This document shows positions 43,539 to 51,818 of a stretch of DNA of 64,000 bases, one piece after another. The position numbers were made by a program, and so were the translations under genes. Origin of the DNA: Clostridium vitabionis. GTDB taxonomy: Bacteria > Bacillota > Clostridia > Lachnospirales > Lachnospiraceae. How positions within the stretch are numbered: position 1 is the stretch's first letter; each line of letters starts with the position of its first letter. The notes below the pieces were generated by a model, which saw only the letters and a list, made by a program, of their open reading frames with translations, made no database searches and was not told the DNA's origin. Where the stretch lies: assembly GCF_015351765.1 (NCBI RefSeq), contig NZ_JADKQA010000001.1:248001-312000 (forward strand), written 5' to 3'.

Positions 43539-45251
43539 ATGATGGAATGGAAAAATTTTGAGACGGATTTTGACGCGGCGTTTCGGCGTGTCCCGCACGA
43601 CCGGCCTTATCTGACCTTGAATAAAGGCAGGTACAGGGGAAATGTCGATTTCGGCGGTGTACAGCATCCCTATTATGCATATTTCCCCCAGGAGATCGAG
43701 TACAGCGGCAGGAATATCACGATCCTGCTCTCCGATGAGATGGATGTGGATGATTTCCTTGAGCGGACAGGATGGGCAAATCTCGCCGAGAAAGAGCATC
43801 TTCTCCTGCTGCTCTTCGGAGGGAAGGACGACCCGCTGGGAGTCTACAGCCAGCAGACGGAAGAATTGCTGGAGGCGCTGAATAAGGCGCGCTGCGCAAG
43901 AACCTATATGGACAATCAGTATGGATTCAGCTGCCTGATCGGCTATGGAAGCGCCGCGGATGTGGCGCACCGGTATATTTTGAGGATCCCGAACCGGTAC
44001 TGTGCGGCGGCATTTGCCGGCAGGATTGCGGTGGATGAGGATGAGCTTAAAACTGTCGGGGAGTCTCCATCGAGGGCTTCGGATATTCCCCTGAAGGAAG
44101 TGCCGCAGCCGGTGGCATTTTTGACGCCTCAGAAGGAAGAAGAGCTTGACCCGGTGATCGCTTACTGGAAATATGCCAATAAGAGCGAGGAGGAAGCGTA
44201 TGAACAGGCAGGCGCGAAAATCTGGATGCCGGATATGGCACAGCTGGAGTCTGTCATCGACCACCAGCCTGTAGCGAGAGTGGAATATATCCGGACAGAA
44301 GACCCCTGCACGGCACCTGTGACAGCAAACATCTGGTATCGATTCCTCGCGCTCACCCAGAGACAGAATGGCGCGGTCAATAATGACCTTCATCCGTACC
44401 GGTCTCCCGAGCAGTGGCATCTGACCAGGCAAGAGCGGGAGATTGACGGGTGGATGCGCCACTGGTACGAGTATGTGCCCGGCCGCGCGCAGATCCTGAC
44501 AGATGGGAAATATCCGCTGGTGATTTACCTTCACGGCGGGTCCTCGACCGGAATCACCGGCCTTAACTCAAGTGAGTGGGTCCAGGTTGCCAAGGAGAGA
44601 GGCTTCATTGTTGCTATGCCCACCGGTGCGATGCGCCATATGGGCGATAATATGCCCCACCCGGCCTGGAATGCGTCCCGCGATCCCGAGATCATGGATG
44701 ATGAGAAATTTATCCGGGAGATCATCAGCGATATCAGCTCGCGCTATCCTGTAGATCAAACAAGGATCTATGTCAACGGGCATTCCATGGGGGCGGCGAT
44801 GACCCAGCGCCTTGCCCTCTGTATGCCGGAGCTGTTCGCCGCCGTCTGCTCCAATTCCGGGGTCATCGCGGGCGGCTTCATGGGAGGCCTTCAGGTGCCC
44901 GGTGTGCGGGAGGATTTTGAGCTTCCGGTATGGATCCAGATGGGGGAAAATGATGTCGGCGGTGGCACCATGGAGAATAATCCCAAGGCAAAATTCACCG
45001 TTGAGTACTGGTGCGGACGCAATCATGTGAAGCCCGGGGAATTCGGTTCCTGGCGGGACGGGCGCTACCTGAACCGGGAGTGGGCGAATGCGTCCGGCGT
45101 TCCCATGGTACGCTACACGACTACCTTAGAAAAACCGCATTCCCAGATGGGCCAGGACGCCTGGTTCTACTATGATGAGTGGATGAGCAGGTTCAGCCGT
45201 GTCGACGGCGAGATTTACTATGAAGGCAGGCCGATTCACCGGATGGATTAA
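43539..45251 (+). CDS. PHB-depolymerase/feruloyl-esterase-like hydrolase with a long N-terminal domain
   Basis: The 570-residue product has a C-terminal esterase domain (about 300-560) of the LpqC/poly(3-hydroxybutyrate) depolymerase type: YPLVIYLHGGSSTG, nucleophile NGHSMGAAMTQRLA, an acidic residue in WIQMGENDVGG and His in EKPHSQMGQDAW. The first about 290 residues are a separate region I do not recognise, with no signal peptide. Such enzymes cleave phenolic or polyhydroxyalkanoate esters; here the product is probably cytosolic. It follows the MFS gene after a terminator, yet shares strand and theme with the PucR-linked locus. Confidence 0.82.
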   Translation: MMEWKNFETDFDAAFRRVPHDRPYLTLNKGRYRGNVDFGGVQHPYYAYFPQEIEYSGRNITILLSDEMDVDDFLERTGWANLAEKEHLLLLLFGGKDDPLGVYSQQTEELLEALNKARCARTYMDNQYGFSCLIGYGSAADVAHRYILRIPNRYCAAAFAGRIAVDEDELKTVGESPSRASDIPLKEVPQPVAFLTPQKEEELDPVIAYWKYANKSEEEAYEQAGAKIWMPDMAQLESVIDHQPVARVEYIRTEDPCTAPVTANIWYRFLALTQRQNGAVNNDLHPYRSPEQWHLTRQEREIDGWMRHWYEYVPGRAQILTDGKYPLVIYLHGGSSTGITGLNSSEWVQVAKERGFIVAMPTGAMRHMGDNMPHPAWNASRDPEIMDDEKFIREIISDISSRYPVDQTRIYVNGHSMGAAMTQRLALCMPELFAAVCSNSGVIAGGFMGGLQVPGVREDFELPVWIQMGENDVGGGTMENNPKAKFTVEYWCGRNHVKPGEFGSWRDGRYLNREWANASGVPMVRYTTTLEKPHSQMGQDAWFYYDEWMSRFSRVDGEIYYEGRPIHRMD

Positions 45252-45257
45252 GGACAG

Positions 45258-45776
45258 TCACGCGGGGGAAAACTTACGGAGATCAATGCCTTCCAGCGTG
45301 AGAAGCGCAATCTTCCGCTTAAGCCCTCCCGCGTATCCGGTCAGGCTCCCGTCTGCCCCGACCACGCGGTGGCAGGGAACAAGGATGCTGATGGGATTGT
45401 GCCCGACCGCGCCGCCGACCGCGCGCGCGGACATGTGCTCCTTGCCGCGTTCCTTTGCGATCCGGTCAGCGATCCATCCATAGGTGACGGTTTGGCCAAA
45501 GGGGATCTCACACAGGAGCTCTCCGACACGGATCCGGAAGGGGGAACCGGTCAGATGGATTTTCGGGAGAAAGCCCGGATCACGGCCGGAAAAATAGATG
45601 TCCAGCCATTCCCTGGCCTGGTCAAAAAATTCTGTTTCGCGGGGGACAGCATCTTTGCTGAGCCCCCGCATCGCATATCTGCTGCCTTCTATAAACCACA
45701 GGCCGGTCAGGCCTTCACTGTCGCAGGCGAGAAGGATGTTCCCCAACGGGGATTCATAACGGTTGGTATAGATCAT
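45258..45776 (-). CDS. ogt: Methylated-DNA--protein-cysteine methyltransferase
   Basis: Ogt repairs O6-alkylguanine by suicide transfer to a Cys. The 172-residue product has the small N-terminal domain and the active-site segment VPCHRVVG with acceptor Cys135, plus the helix-turn-helix TVTYGWIADRI and the Asn-hinge VGHNPIS. ATG 45776 is selected because a perfect GGAGG precedes it; a frame farther upstream has no family similarity. It is convergent with the esterase gene, 6 bases apart. Confidence 0.95.
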   Translation of the reverse strand: MIYTNRYESPLGNILLACDSEGLTGLWFIEGSRYAMRGLSKDAVPRETEFFDQAREWLDIYFSGRDPGFLPKIHLTGSPFRIRVGELLCEIPFGQTVTYGWIADRIAKERGKEHMSARAVGGAVGHNPISILVPCHRVVGADGSLTGYAGGLKRKIALLTLEGIDLRKFSPA

Positions 45777-46086
45777 TTTTTCCTCCAGATTCGCGGTTTT
45801 TCTTTCCCTATGATAAGGATAATCCCTGCGGCGCAAAATGCAAGCCGGGGAGCACAAACTGGCGTTCGCAAACCTCTGGATTTTCTGCTCATCGGCGCGA
45901 TTGTCCTGTGGGCTGCTTGATTTCCCGCGGCAGGTTTCCATAATGAGGAGTAAGCCATCTTTTTGGCTCATCCCCCAGATGGTGTGGTATCATTAAAGCA
46001 AGCAAAAAAAGGCTGGCAGTAGGATCCAAAAAGCAGAAAGTGAGAGATCCGCTTTGGGGTGAATGACGTTTCGGGAGGTGGATTGG

Positions 46087-46512
46087 ATGTCCGATCATGG
46101 AGAAGACAAACCGCGATTTGGAAAGTATATCCTCGCGGCCGTACTGTTCTATATTGCATTATTCGGCTTTTATCTGCGTTTCGCTCCTTCGGAGGACAGC
46201 GGCGGGGTGTCTTCCGTGTCAACCCAGCCGGAACCGCTGGGGCAGACTGATCTATCGACAATCAAGCCAAGCAATTCCGGCATCTCGGCGGCTCGCGAGA
46301 CGACGTCTTCTTCAAAGGCAAAGCCGTCGTATTCGCCGCATTCTTCTACGTCCAATTATTCCTATCCGTATCCGGACATGGAGTTTGACGGATATGATGA
46401 CCCGGACGACTTTGCGGCAGATTGGGCAGATGCTTATGGGGACGATTATGAGGATGAGGAAGAGGCCATGGAGGATGCCTATGATATGTGGGAGGAAGCG
46501 CACGAAAACTAA
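46087..46512 (+). CDS. Single-pass membrane protein with Ser/Thr-rich stalk and acidic tail
   Basis: The 141-residue product has a short charged N-terminus, one membrane segment (about 14-33, YILAAVLFYIALFGFYLRF), a Ser/Thr/Pro-rich stalk (about 35-95) and an acidic C-terminal tail (about 98-141, rich in Asp, Glu, Tyr and Trp). No family is recognised. ATG 46087 follows GGGAGGTGG. Its plan resembles the acidic-tailed protein at 29062. The about 310 bases upstream, between ogt and this gene, hold no recognised feature apart from a weak TATCAT -10-like box at 45988. Confidence 0.7.
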   Translation: MSDHGEDKPRFGKYILAAVLFYIALFGFYLRFAPSEDSGGVSSVSTQPEPLGQTDLSTIKPSNSGISAARETTSSSKAKPSYSPHSSTSNYSYPYPDMEFDGYDDPDDFAADWADAYGDDYEDEEEAMEDAYDMWEEAHEN

Positions 46513-46533
46513 TCTCGGTGGAGAGTCAAAAGA

Positions 46534-46558
46534 AAAAGCCCGGGGCTTCCGGGCTTTT
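46534..46558. terminator. Bidirectional terminator between the acidic-tailed protein and trxB
   Basis: A perfect 10-bp stem AAAAGCCCGG/CCGGGCTTTT with a 5-base loop lies between convergent genes, and its A and T ends serve both strands. Confidence 0.88.
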
Positions 46559-46641
46559 GGAGAGATCGCGGGAAAGATTTCTATGGCTTCCTCGGGATCA
46601 GATATTTCCGTGCGAATGTCCCCCATGGGCGGCGGCCGGGA

Positions 46642-47556
46642 TTATTTCCCGTTCTTATCGATGTACTCGCACGCGGCAGTCGCGGCGATGGCGCCATCAG
46701 CAGCAGCTGTGGTGAGCTGGCGGAGAGACTTTGTCCTGCAGTCGCCGGCAGCGAAGACGCCCTCGTGGCTGGTATGGCAGTCCTCGCCGGCGATGATGTA
46801 GCCCTTGTCATCCACATTGACCAGCCCGGAGAACGCACGGCTGTCCGGAACCTGGCCGATGGCGACGAAGAGAGCGGATACCGGGATGTTGCGGACTTCC
46901 CCGGTGATTTTGTTGGTCACATCGATGCTGGTAAGCTGCTGGTCGCCGTTCAGCGCGGTAACGGTGCTGTTCAGGACAAATTCAACATTTCCCTTCTCTT
47001 TTAATTTTTCCACATCGATTTCCGCGCCGCGGAACTGGTCTCTTCGGTGGATCAGGTAAACCTTGCTGCAGATTCCGGCGAGATAGAGGGCGTCCCCGAT
47101 CGCGGTGTTGCCGCCGCCATTGACCGCGGTATCTTTGCCGCGGAAGAACATGCCGTCGCAGGTCGCGCAGTAGGAAATGCCCCTGCCGATAAGTTCTTTT
47201 TCCCGCGCGATCCCCAGCGGACGGTTTTTAGCGCCTGTTGCAAGGATGATGGCTTTGGCGGCGTAAGTCTTGCCGTCAGCGGTCTCAACGTGCTTTTCCT
47301 GCCCGTCTGTGACAGAGGTGACTTCCGCAAATTCTACTTCCACGCCGAGGCCGGCTGCCTGCTCATAGAGATTCTGGGCAAATTCATATCCGGAAATGTG
47401 CGCGAAGCCGGGATAATTTTCAATATCCGGCGTGTTGATGATCTGCCCGCCGTAGGTGGTAGATTCGAGGATTTTTACCGATTTGCCCGCGCGCGCGGCA
47501 TAGATTCCGGCGGTGAGGCCGGCAGTTCCTGCGCCGATGATGAGAATATCTGTCAT
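46642..47556 (-). CDS. trxB: Thioredoxin reductase
   Basis: TrxB passes electrons from NAD(P)H through FAD to thioredoxin. The 304-residue product has the FAD motif GAGTAGLTAGIYAARAG (8-24), the redox-active CATC (Cys130 and Cys133), a nucleotide-binding GGGNTA (in place of the usual GGGDSA) and the second FAD motif VFAAGDC near the C-terminus. The changed nucleotide motif may affect NADPH/NADH or ferredoxin use; this is inference. ATG 47556 has AAGGAG upstream. No trxA lies adjacent. Confidence 0.94.
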   Translation of the reverse strand: MTDILIIGAGTAGLTAGIYAARAGKSVKILESTTYGGQIINTPDIENYPGFAHISGYEFAQNLYEQAAGLGVEVEFAEVTSVTDGQEKHVETADGKTYAAKAIILATGAKNRPLGIAREKELIGRGISYCATCDGMFFRGKDTAVNGGGNTAIGDALYLAGICSKVYLIHRRDQFRGAEIDVEKLKEKGNVEFVLNSTVTALNGDQQLTSIDVTNKITGEVRNIPVSALFVAIGQVPDSRAFSGLVNVDDKGYIIAGEDCHTSHEGVFAAGDCRTKSLRQLTTAAADGAIAATAACEYIDKNGK

Positions 47557-47839
47557 AGGAGTCTCCTTTCCTTGTCTCTATCATTGTCGGGGAAGACCCG
47601 GACAATGAAGCCGGCCGCGGCATTTTCCGGCAGGCCGGTGATGAGTGGGTAGCCCTATTCTATGACGAAAGGAGAATTTCGTAAAGAGGAAATTCATACT
47701 AACTAAGTAGGAATTTTGCTGGGGAGTTGTGCGAATTTCTGGCGGGCTGCATCAAAAATGTTGCCGGGACAACATACTTCGCCCGCAGTTTCGGATAAGA
47801 TTTGCTCATAACGAAGTGAGCGAGGAAGGAGATACCGCT

Positions 47840-48580
47840 GTGATTCGAAAGATTATCCATATTGATGAGGAAAAATGCAACGGATGCGGGCTTTGCGCGA
47901 ATGCCTGCCATGAGGGCGCCATTGACCTGGTCAATGGAAAGGCGAAGCTGGTCAGGGAGAATTTCTGTGACGGTTTCGGGGACTGCCTGCCGGAATGCCC
48001 GACAGGGGCGATCACCTTCGAGGAGAGGGAAGCTCCGGCGTATGATGCCGAGGCGGTAAAACAGGCGAAGAATAGTGGACGGAGAAAGGAACAGAGAGCG
48101 ATGGGATGCCCGGGATCGAGATTGATGCAGTTTAACAGGGAAAACAACGGCGGTGACCGCGCGGAGGGCGCCGAGACGGCGGAGCGCGCAGCGGCAGGAT
48201 ATGGCAGGCCGGTATCCAGGCTCGGCCAGTGGCCGGTTCAGATCAAGCTTCTTCCCGAGAGGGCGCCGTTCTTCGACGGGGCAAAACTCCTGATCGCCGC
48301 GGACTGCACGGCGTATGCCTATGCGAGCATGCATGAGGATTTTATGCGCGACAGGGTCACGGTGATCGGCTGCCCGAAGCTGGACGACGTGGATTATTCG
48401 GAGAAACTCACGGCGATCCTCACCAACAACGACATCCGCGGCGTCACGGTCGTGCGGATGGAGGTGCCCTGCTGCGGCGGGCTCCAGTATGCCGCAGAGC
48501 AGGCGCTCAGAAACAGCGGCAAGTTCATTCCGTGGCAGGTGGTGACGATCTCTGTAGACGGGGAGATTCTGGATCGCTGA
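47840..48580 (+). CDS. Ferredoxin-like 4Fe-4S protein with a Cys-rich C-terminal domain
   Basis: The 246-residue product has an N-terminal 2[4Fe-4S]-like region: CNGCGLCANAC (Cys13, 16, 19, 23) and CDGFGDCLPECPTG (Cys43, 49, 53). A charged linker follows, then a C-terminal domain with GCPGSR, DCTAYAYAS, GCPKLDD and PCCGG Cys motifs. Similar proteins are often found beside hybrid-cluster protein genes and an FNR-type regulator in anaerobes; here the Crp/Fnr gene is next, but no hcp is seen. GTG 47840 follows AAGGAG. The reaction is unknown; electron transfer is likely. Confidence 0.85.
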   Translation: MIRKIIHIDEEKCNGCGLCANACHEGAIDLVNGKAKLVRENFCDGFGDCLPECPTGAITFEEREAPAYDAEAVKQAKNSGRRKEQRAMGCPGSRLMQFNRENNGGDRAEGAETAERAAAGYGRPVSRLGQWPVQIKLLPERAPFFDGAKLLIAADCTAYAYASMHEDFMRDRVTVIGCPKLDDVDYSEKLTAILTNNDIRGVTVVRMEVPCCGGLQYAAEQALRNSGKFIPWQVVTISVDGEILDR

Positions 48581-48651
48581 TCGTGAGAGAAAGTGAGCAG
48601 AGCCACATCGGCCTGCCGGGTACCGAGGCGGAGATCGGGTACAGGAAAAGC

Positions 48652-49371
48652 TTATTCCGTGCCGCTCACCGGAACCAGCAGGCGAAAATGGTTTTTCTGG
48701 TAATCGAGGACGCCTTCTTTTTTCAGCCGGGCAAGTTCGCCGGAGAGGGCGCTGCGCTCCGCATTCAGGTAGTCGGCAAGCTGCTGCCGGTCGAACGGGA
48801 TATCGAAATAGGAGGAGTGCTGGCGCAGGGATTCTGCCGAAAGATAGGACAAAATTTTATCGCGCAGCGTGTGCTGGGTCACATAGGTCAGCTTTTCATT
48901 GAGCATCAGGTTCCGCTGCGCGAGGAGGGACACGAGATTGTCGATCAGGCGGGCGTGGAAAGGACACGCGGAGGTGCACATGTGCATCGCCTTCGCCATA
49001 TCCAGAAAGAGAACCGAGAGTTTTTCATCCGCCTGTACGCTGACGTTCATGACGCTTTTCGGGGAGGCGGCGTAGCTCTCCCCGAAAACCTCCCCGGGGC
49101 GGATAGCGCTCACGATATGGCGGTTGCCCCAGTAGTCATAGCGCTCGATATGCGCGCCTCCGGATAACAAGAGCCCCGCCTCGCTGATCCTGCTGCCTGC
49201 GCGGAAAATCCAGTCTCCCTTGGCAAATGTTTTCTTGCGGCTCTTGAGGCAGGGCAGGAGGGAAGAAAGTTCCTCCTGGCTGTTTCCGGCAAAGAGCGGG
49301 GAGGACGCGATCCTGTCGAGGTCTGTAGGATCCAGCATGATTTTCGTCGGGCTGCCTGATATATTTTCCAT
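48652..49371 (-). CDS. Crp/Fnr-family transcriptional regulator
   Basis: The 239-residue product has an N-terminal cyclic-nucleotide-binding fold (about 15-140) and a C-terminal Crp-type winged helix (about 165-230, FDRQQLADYLNAERSALSGELARLKKEG). It has few Cys (CLK, MCTSACPFH), with no classic FNR N-terminal cluster. This fits the FNR-like group that goes with hybrid-cluster or nitrosative-stress genes in Clostridia. It is convergent with the Fe-S protein gene and divergent from the DUF6485 gene; targets are probably these. Confidence 0.88.
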   Translation of the reverse strand: MENISGSPTKIMLDPTDLDRIASSPLFAGNSQEELSSLLPCLKSRKKTFAKGDWIFRAGSRISEAGLLLSGGAHIERYDYWGNRHIVSAIRPGEVFGESYAASPKSVMNVSVQADEKLSVLFLDMAKAMHMCTSACPFHARLIDNLVSLLAQRNLMLNEKLTYVTQHTLRDKILSYLSAESLRQHSSYFDIPFDRQQLADYLNAERSALSGELARLKKEGVLDYQKNHFRLLVPVSGTE

Positions 49372-49444
49372 AAAGAGCTTTCCTCCCTGCTGTTTCGTGT
49401 GATTTTTGTGTCGATGGCGTTATGTCGGTTGTCTGTACAACATA

Positions 49445-49470
49445 CAGTTTAACATATTTTCCGTAAACTG
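49445..49470. promoter_or_regulatory. Inverted repeat between the divergent Crp/Fnr and DUF6485 genes
   Basis: CAGTTTA (49445-49451) and TAAACTG (49464-49470) are perfect 7-bp arms separated by 12 AT-rich bases. Its position in the shared 141-base gap makes it a candidate operator for the Crp/Fnr protein, though the arms do not match the TTGAT/ATCAA FNR box. Confidence 0.4.
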
Positions 49471-49512
49471 AATATGGTAAGCCAGATCAGATGTCCGGAG
49501 GAGGAGAGAAAA

Positions 49513-49677
49513 ATGAATACGATTGTTGAGGATTGTCCCTGCACAGTAAACTGTGTCCGTCATGGCGACTGTGTCGCCTGCATTGCGTTCCACCGCAGCA
49601 AGGGCTGGCCGCTGGTTGCCTGCATGCAGGAACTGCTGAACCAGCATAATCAGCTGAAGAAGGGAAAGGGAAATTAA
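49513..49677 (+). CDS. Small Cys-rich DUF6485-type protein
   Basis: The 54-residue product has six Cys in the pattern CPC, C, C-X2-C and a later C (DCPCTVNCVRHGDCVACIAFH, first 21 residues of the core shown in part) followed by SKGWPLVACM and a basic end. This is the DUF6485 pattern. Metal or cluster binding is likely. The start ATG 49513 has AGGAGAG upstream. Its place beside the Crp/Fnr and Fe-S protein genes suggests a joint role in redox or nitrosative stress; no experiment is known to me. Confidence 0.8.
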   Translation: MNTIVEDCPCTVNCVRHGDCVACIAFHRSKGWPLVACMQELLNQHNQLKKGKGN

Positions 49678-49695
49678 AAAAATAACGGAAGATTG

Positions 49696-49730
49696 GATCC
49701 CCCTGCTGTTTGTGGAATAGCGGGGGGATC
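49696..49730 (+). terminator. Hairpin after the DUF6485 gene
   Basis: GATCCCCCTGCT pairs with AGCGGGGGGATC (49696-49707 with 49719-49730), one T-G pair, followed by a weak T-rich tail. Confidence 0.65.
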
Positions 49731-49890
49731 TCTGTATGTTATCTTGTTGTTCCGTACTGAGTTATCATGCAGAGCAATGTCTGTAAAGAATTGAATATGC
49801 CTGAAAACGATGGTAAAATTAAAGAAAATGTACAAAATAATTCTTAATTGTGCATTGAAAAAACGAAAACAGGGGGAGAAAAAGGGGATT

Positions 49891-50535
49891 ATGGCAAAAA
49901 GTAAGCTGATTCAATGTAAGCATTGTGGCCGGGAAATTGCCGCAAGTGCAAAAGTCTGTCCTTATTGCGGGGGCAAGAACAAGAAACCGATTTACAAGAG
50001 ATGGTGGTTCTGGGTAATCATCGTCATTTTACTGATATCCGTATTTGGCGGCAGTGGAGGATCAAAATCTACAAACAATACTTCAACGGAAACTGTTGCG
50101 ACTTCATTGCAGTCATCTGATAATGCAAGTGGGGAAGGTACAACAGCAGTGGCGCAGGAATCCCAGACTGAGACTGCTCAGGTTGAAGAAACGACAGAAG
50201 TCGCGGAAAGTAGTAAAGCTGAAGATAATGTACCGACAGAATATAAAAATGCGTTGGCGAAAGCGGAAATGTATTCTTCTATGATGTATATGTCTAAGAA
50301 AGGCATTTATGATCAGCTAACTTCGGAATACGGCGAGAAATTCCCCGCGGATGCGGCGCAATATGCTGTAGACCATGTGCAGGTAGATTGGAATGCGAAT
50401 GCTTTAGAAAAGGCGAAAACGTATCAAAGTTCGATGAATATGTCGAAAGCAGCAATATATGACCAGCTGACTTCGGAATATGGTGAGCAATTCACGGCGG
50501 ATGAGGCTCAGTATGCGGTTGATCATCTGAACTGA
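49891..50535 (+). CDS. Zinc-ribbon membrane protein with two Ltp repeats
   Basis: The 214-residue product has an N-terminal zinc ribbon (CKHCGREIAASAKVCPYCGGK, Cys pairs near residues 8-11 and 22-25), one membrane segment (about 36-52, WWFWVIIVILLISVFG), a Ser/Thr/Glu-rich linker and two C-terminal Ltp-type repeats of about 45 residues (ALAKAEMYSSMMYMSKKGIYDQLTSEYG and ALEKAKTYQSSMNMSKAAIYDQLTSEYG, in part). Ltp repeats occur in the superinfection-exclusion lipoprotein of phage TP-J34 and in many Firmicutes surface proteins. The C-terminal part faces outward. The gene is markedly AT-rich. ATG 49891 follows AAAGGGG. Confidence 0.82.
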   Translation: MAKSKLIQCKHCGREIAASAKVCPYCGGKNKKPIYKRWWFWVIIVILLISVFGGSGGSKSTNNTSTETVATSLQSSDNASGEGTTAVAQESQTETAQVEETTEVAESSKAEDNVPTEYKNALAKAEMYSSMMYMSKKGIYDQLTSEYGEKFPADAAQYAVDHVQVDWNANALEKAKTYQSSMNMSKAAIYDQLTSEYGEQFTADEAQYAVDHLN

Positions 50536-50606
50536 CCAACCGTATCTTTGATATATCAAACGCTCATAAATACTACATGTTCACTTATACGCATTAAGGA
50601 GTTTTT

Positions 50607-51404
50607 ATGATAAGAACCAATTTGTTTCAACCTACGGAAGCTCATAAAATCGTTGCAAAAAAAGGTCGTTATTCATTATTGGAATATGATAAAGACCTGT
50701 CAGTTACTCCCGAATCTGCAAGCACAGCCTTTTTTGCTTCACAGATGAATGTAAAGAAAAGACAGGTGATCGCTGAGCTAAACAATGATGGCGGGGTTAT
50801 CCTCCAGGCTGGAGCCATGCAGTTAATGCTTGGAACATTGCATGCAGCAACGAATATCAAGGGTGCTGGAGACCTGATGAAGAAGTTTGTTGGGAGCAAA
50901 GTGACAGGCGAGACAACAATTAAGCCGAGATATGAAGGAACAGGATTGCTTGTGCTGGAGCCGACATATCGGTATATTCTTTTTGAAGATCTATCTAACT
51001 GGAATGGCAATATGGTCATTGAGGATGGAATGTTTTTGGCCTGTGATGATTCTATTTCCATGAAGGTTACTGCTAGGACTACAATTTCATCTGCTGTATT
51101 AGGTGGTGAAGGCTTATTTAACACTGCTTTGACTGGCACAGGCATTGCTGTTCTGGAAAGCCCTGTTCCTGCAGAAGAATTAATCGTTGTTGATTTGGAC
51201 AAAGATGTTATTCGAATTGATGGAAATATGGCTATTGCGTGGTCGAAATCCCTTGAATTTACGGTCGAGAGGACGACGAGAACGTTAGTAGGTTCAGCAG
51301 CAAGCGGTGAGGGTCTTGTGAATGTGTACAGAGGTACTGGGCGTGTCTTAATTGCACCGGTAGCAAATAATAGATCAATCGCAACACCTAAGCCGACAAA
51401 ATAA
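50607..51404 (+). CDS. AIM24-family protein
   Basis: The 265-residue product shows the repeated beta-helix pattern of the AIM24/DUF124 family (VILQAGAMQLMLGTL, LLVLEPTYRYILFEDL, LVVDLDKDVIRIDGNMAIAWS, GLVNVYRGTGRVLIAP). The family name is from a yeast mitochondrial protein; bacterial roles are not settled and may touch on membranes or stress. The gene is AT-rich and follows the Ltp-repeat gene by 71 bases. The pair ends in a perfect 18-bp hairpin. Confidence 0.85.
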   Translation: MIRTNLFQPTEAHKIVAKKGRYSLLEYDKDLSVTPESASTAFFASQMNVKKRQVIAELNNDGGVILQAGAMQLMLGTLHAATNIKGAGDLMKKFVGSKVTGETTIKPRYEGTGLLVLEPTYRYILFEDLSNWNGNMVIEDGMFLACDDSISMKVTARTTISSAVLGGEGLFNTALTGTGIAVLESPVPAEELIVVDLDKDVIRIDGNMAIAWSKSLEFTVERTTRTLVGSAASGEGLVNVYRGTGRVLIAPVANNRSIATPKPTK

Positions 51405-51452
51405 CAAGACTTTGAAGGATAATTTTTGATTTAATGATCCTTTCATAAAGAG

Positions 51453-51498
51453 AATAAGGGCCTGAGTTCTGTTTTTCTGAAGAACTCAGGCCCTTATT
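51453..51498. terminator. Perfect 18-bp hairpin after the AIM24 gene
   Basis: AATAAGGGCCTGAGTTCT (51453-51470) pairs without mismatch with 51481-51498 across a 10-base loop containing T5. The stem ends in A/T pairs on both sides, so it could stop transcription from either side. Confidence 0.8.
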
Positions 51499-51818
51499 GT
51501 CCGTGGATATCTGCGGAAACCCGCATCTTGCTGTTCTGTTTCATTTTTTCGCTGCCTTTTCGGTTGCCATCAGGTTATCTGGCATAAATCCGGTAAGAAT
51601 CGGTGAGAAATGCAACGATCATTTCGATGAGCTTCATCATGGCAATCCCTCTCTTTCTTCAAAATGGATGCTGCGGATTGTGGTTTTCCAGCCTGGCGCT
51701 CGGCAATTCGCATGCGGTTTTTGAAAGTTCGTTCTTCCCGGGAATTCTGTAATCCTCTCGGATCACCTTACATCTGTATCATACACCGGATGTTTACAAA
51801 TATGAAATACAAATAATA
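51499..51818. other. Gene-poor stretch before the LysR gene
   Basis: Apart from the tiny minus-strand frame at 51575-51640, no gene, strong hairpin or repeat is seen here. The last part, from about 51,780, becomes very AT-rich and leads into the LysR promoter. Confidence 0.5.
51575..51640 (-). CDS. Possible 21-residue peptide
   Basis: On the minus strand, GAGAGGG lies 8 bases upstream of ATG 51640, which opens a 21-codon frame: MMKLIEMIVAFLTDSYRIYAR. The peptide is short and amphipathic with a hydrophobic face. It lies in an otherwise gene-free stretch and would read toward the hairpin at 51453-51498. There is no homologue I can name, and chance is a real possibility. Confidence 0.25.
   Translation of the reverse strand: MMKLIEMIVAFLTDSYRIYAR

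Noticed and set aside
45777-45971. A 65-residue N-terminal extension of Ogt
   Set aside because: No family similarity upstream of 45776, and a perfect GGAGG site precedes ATG 45776.
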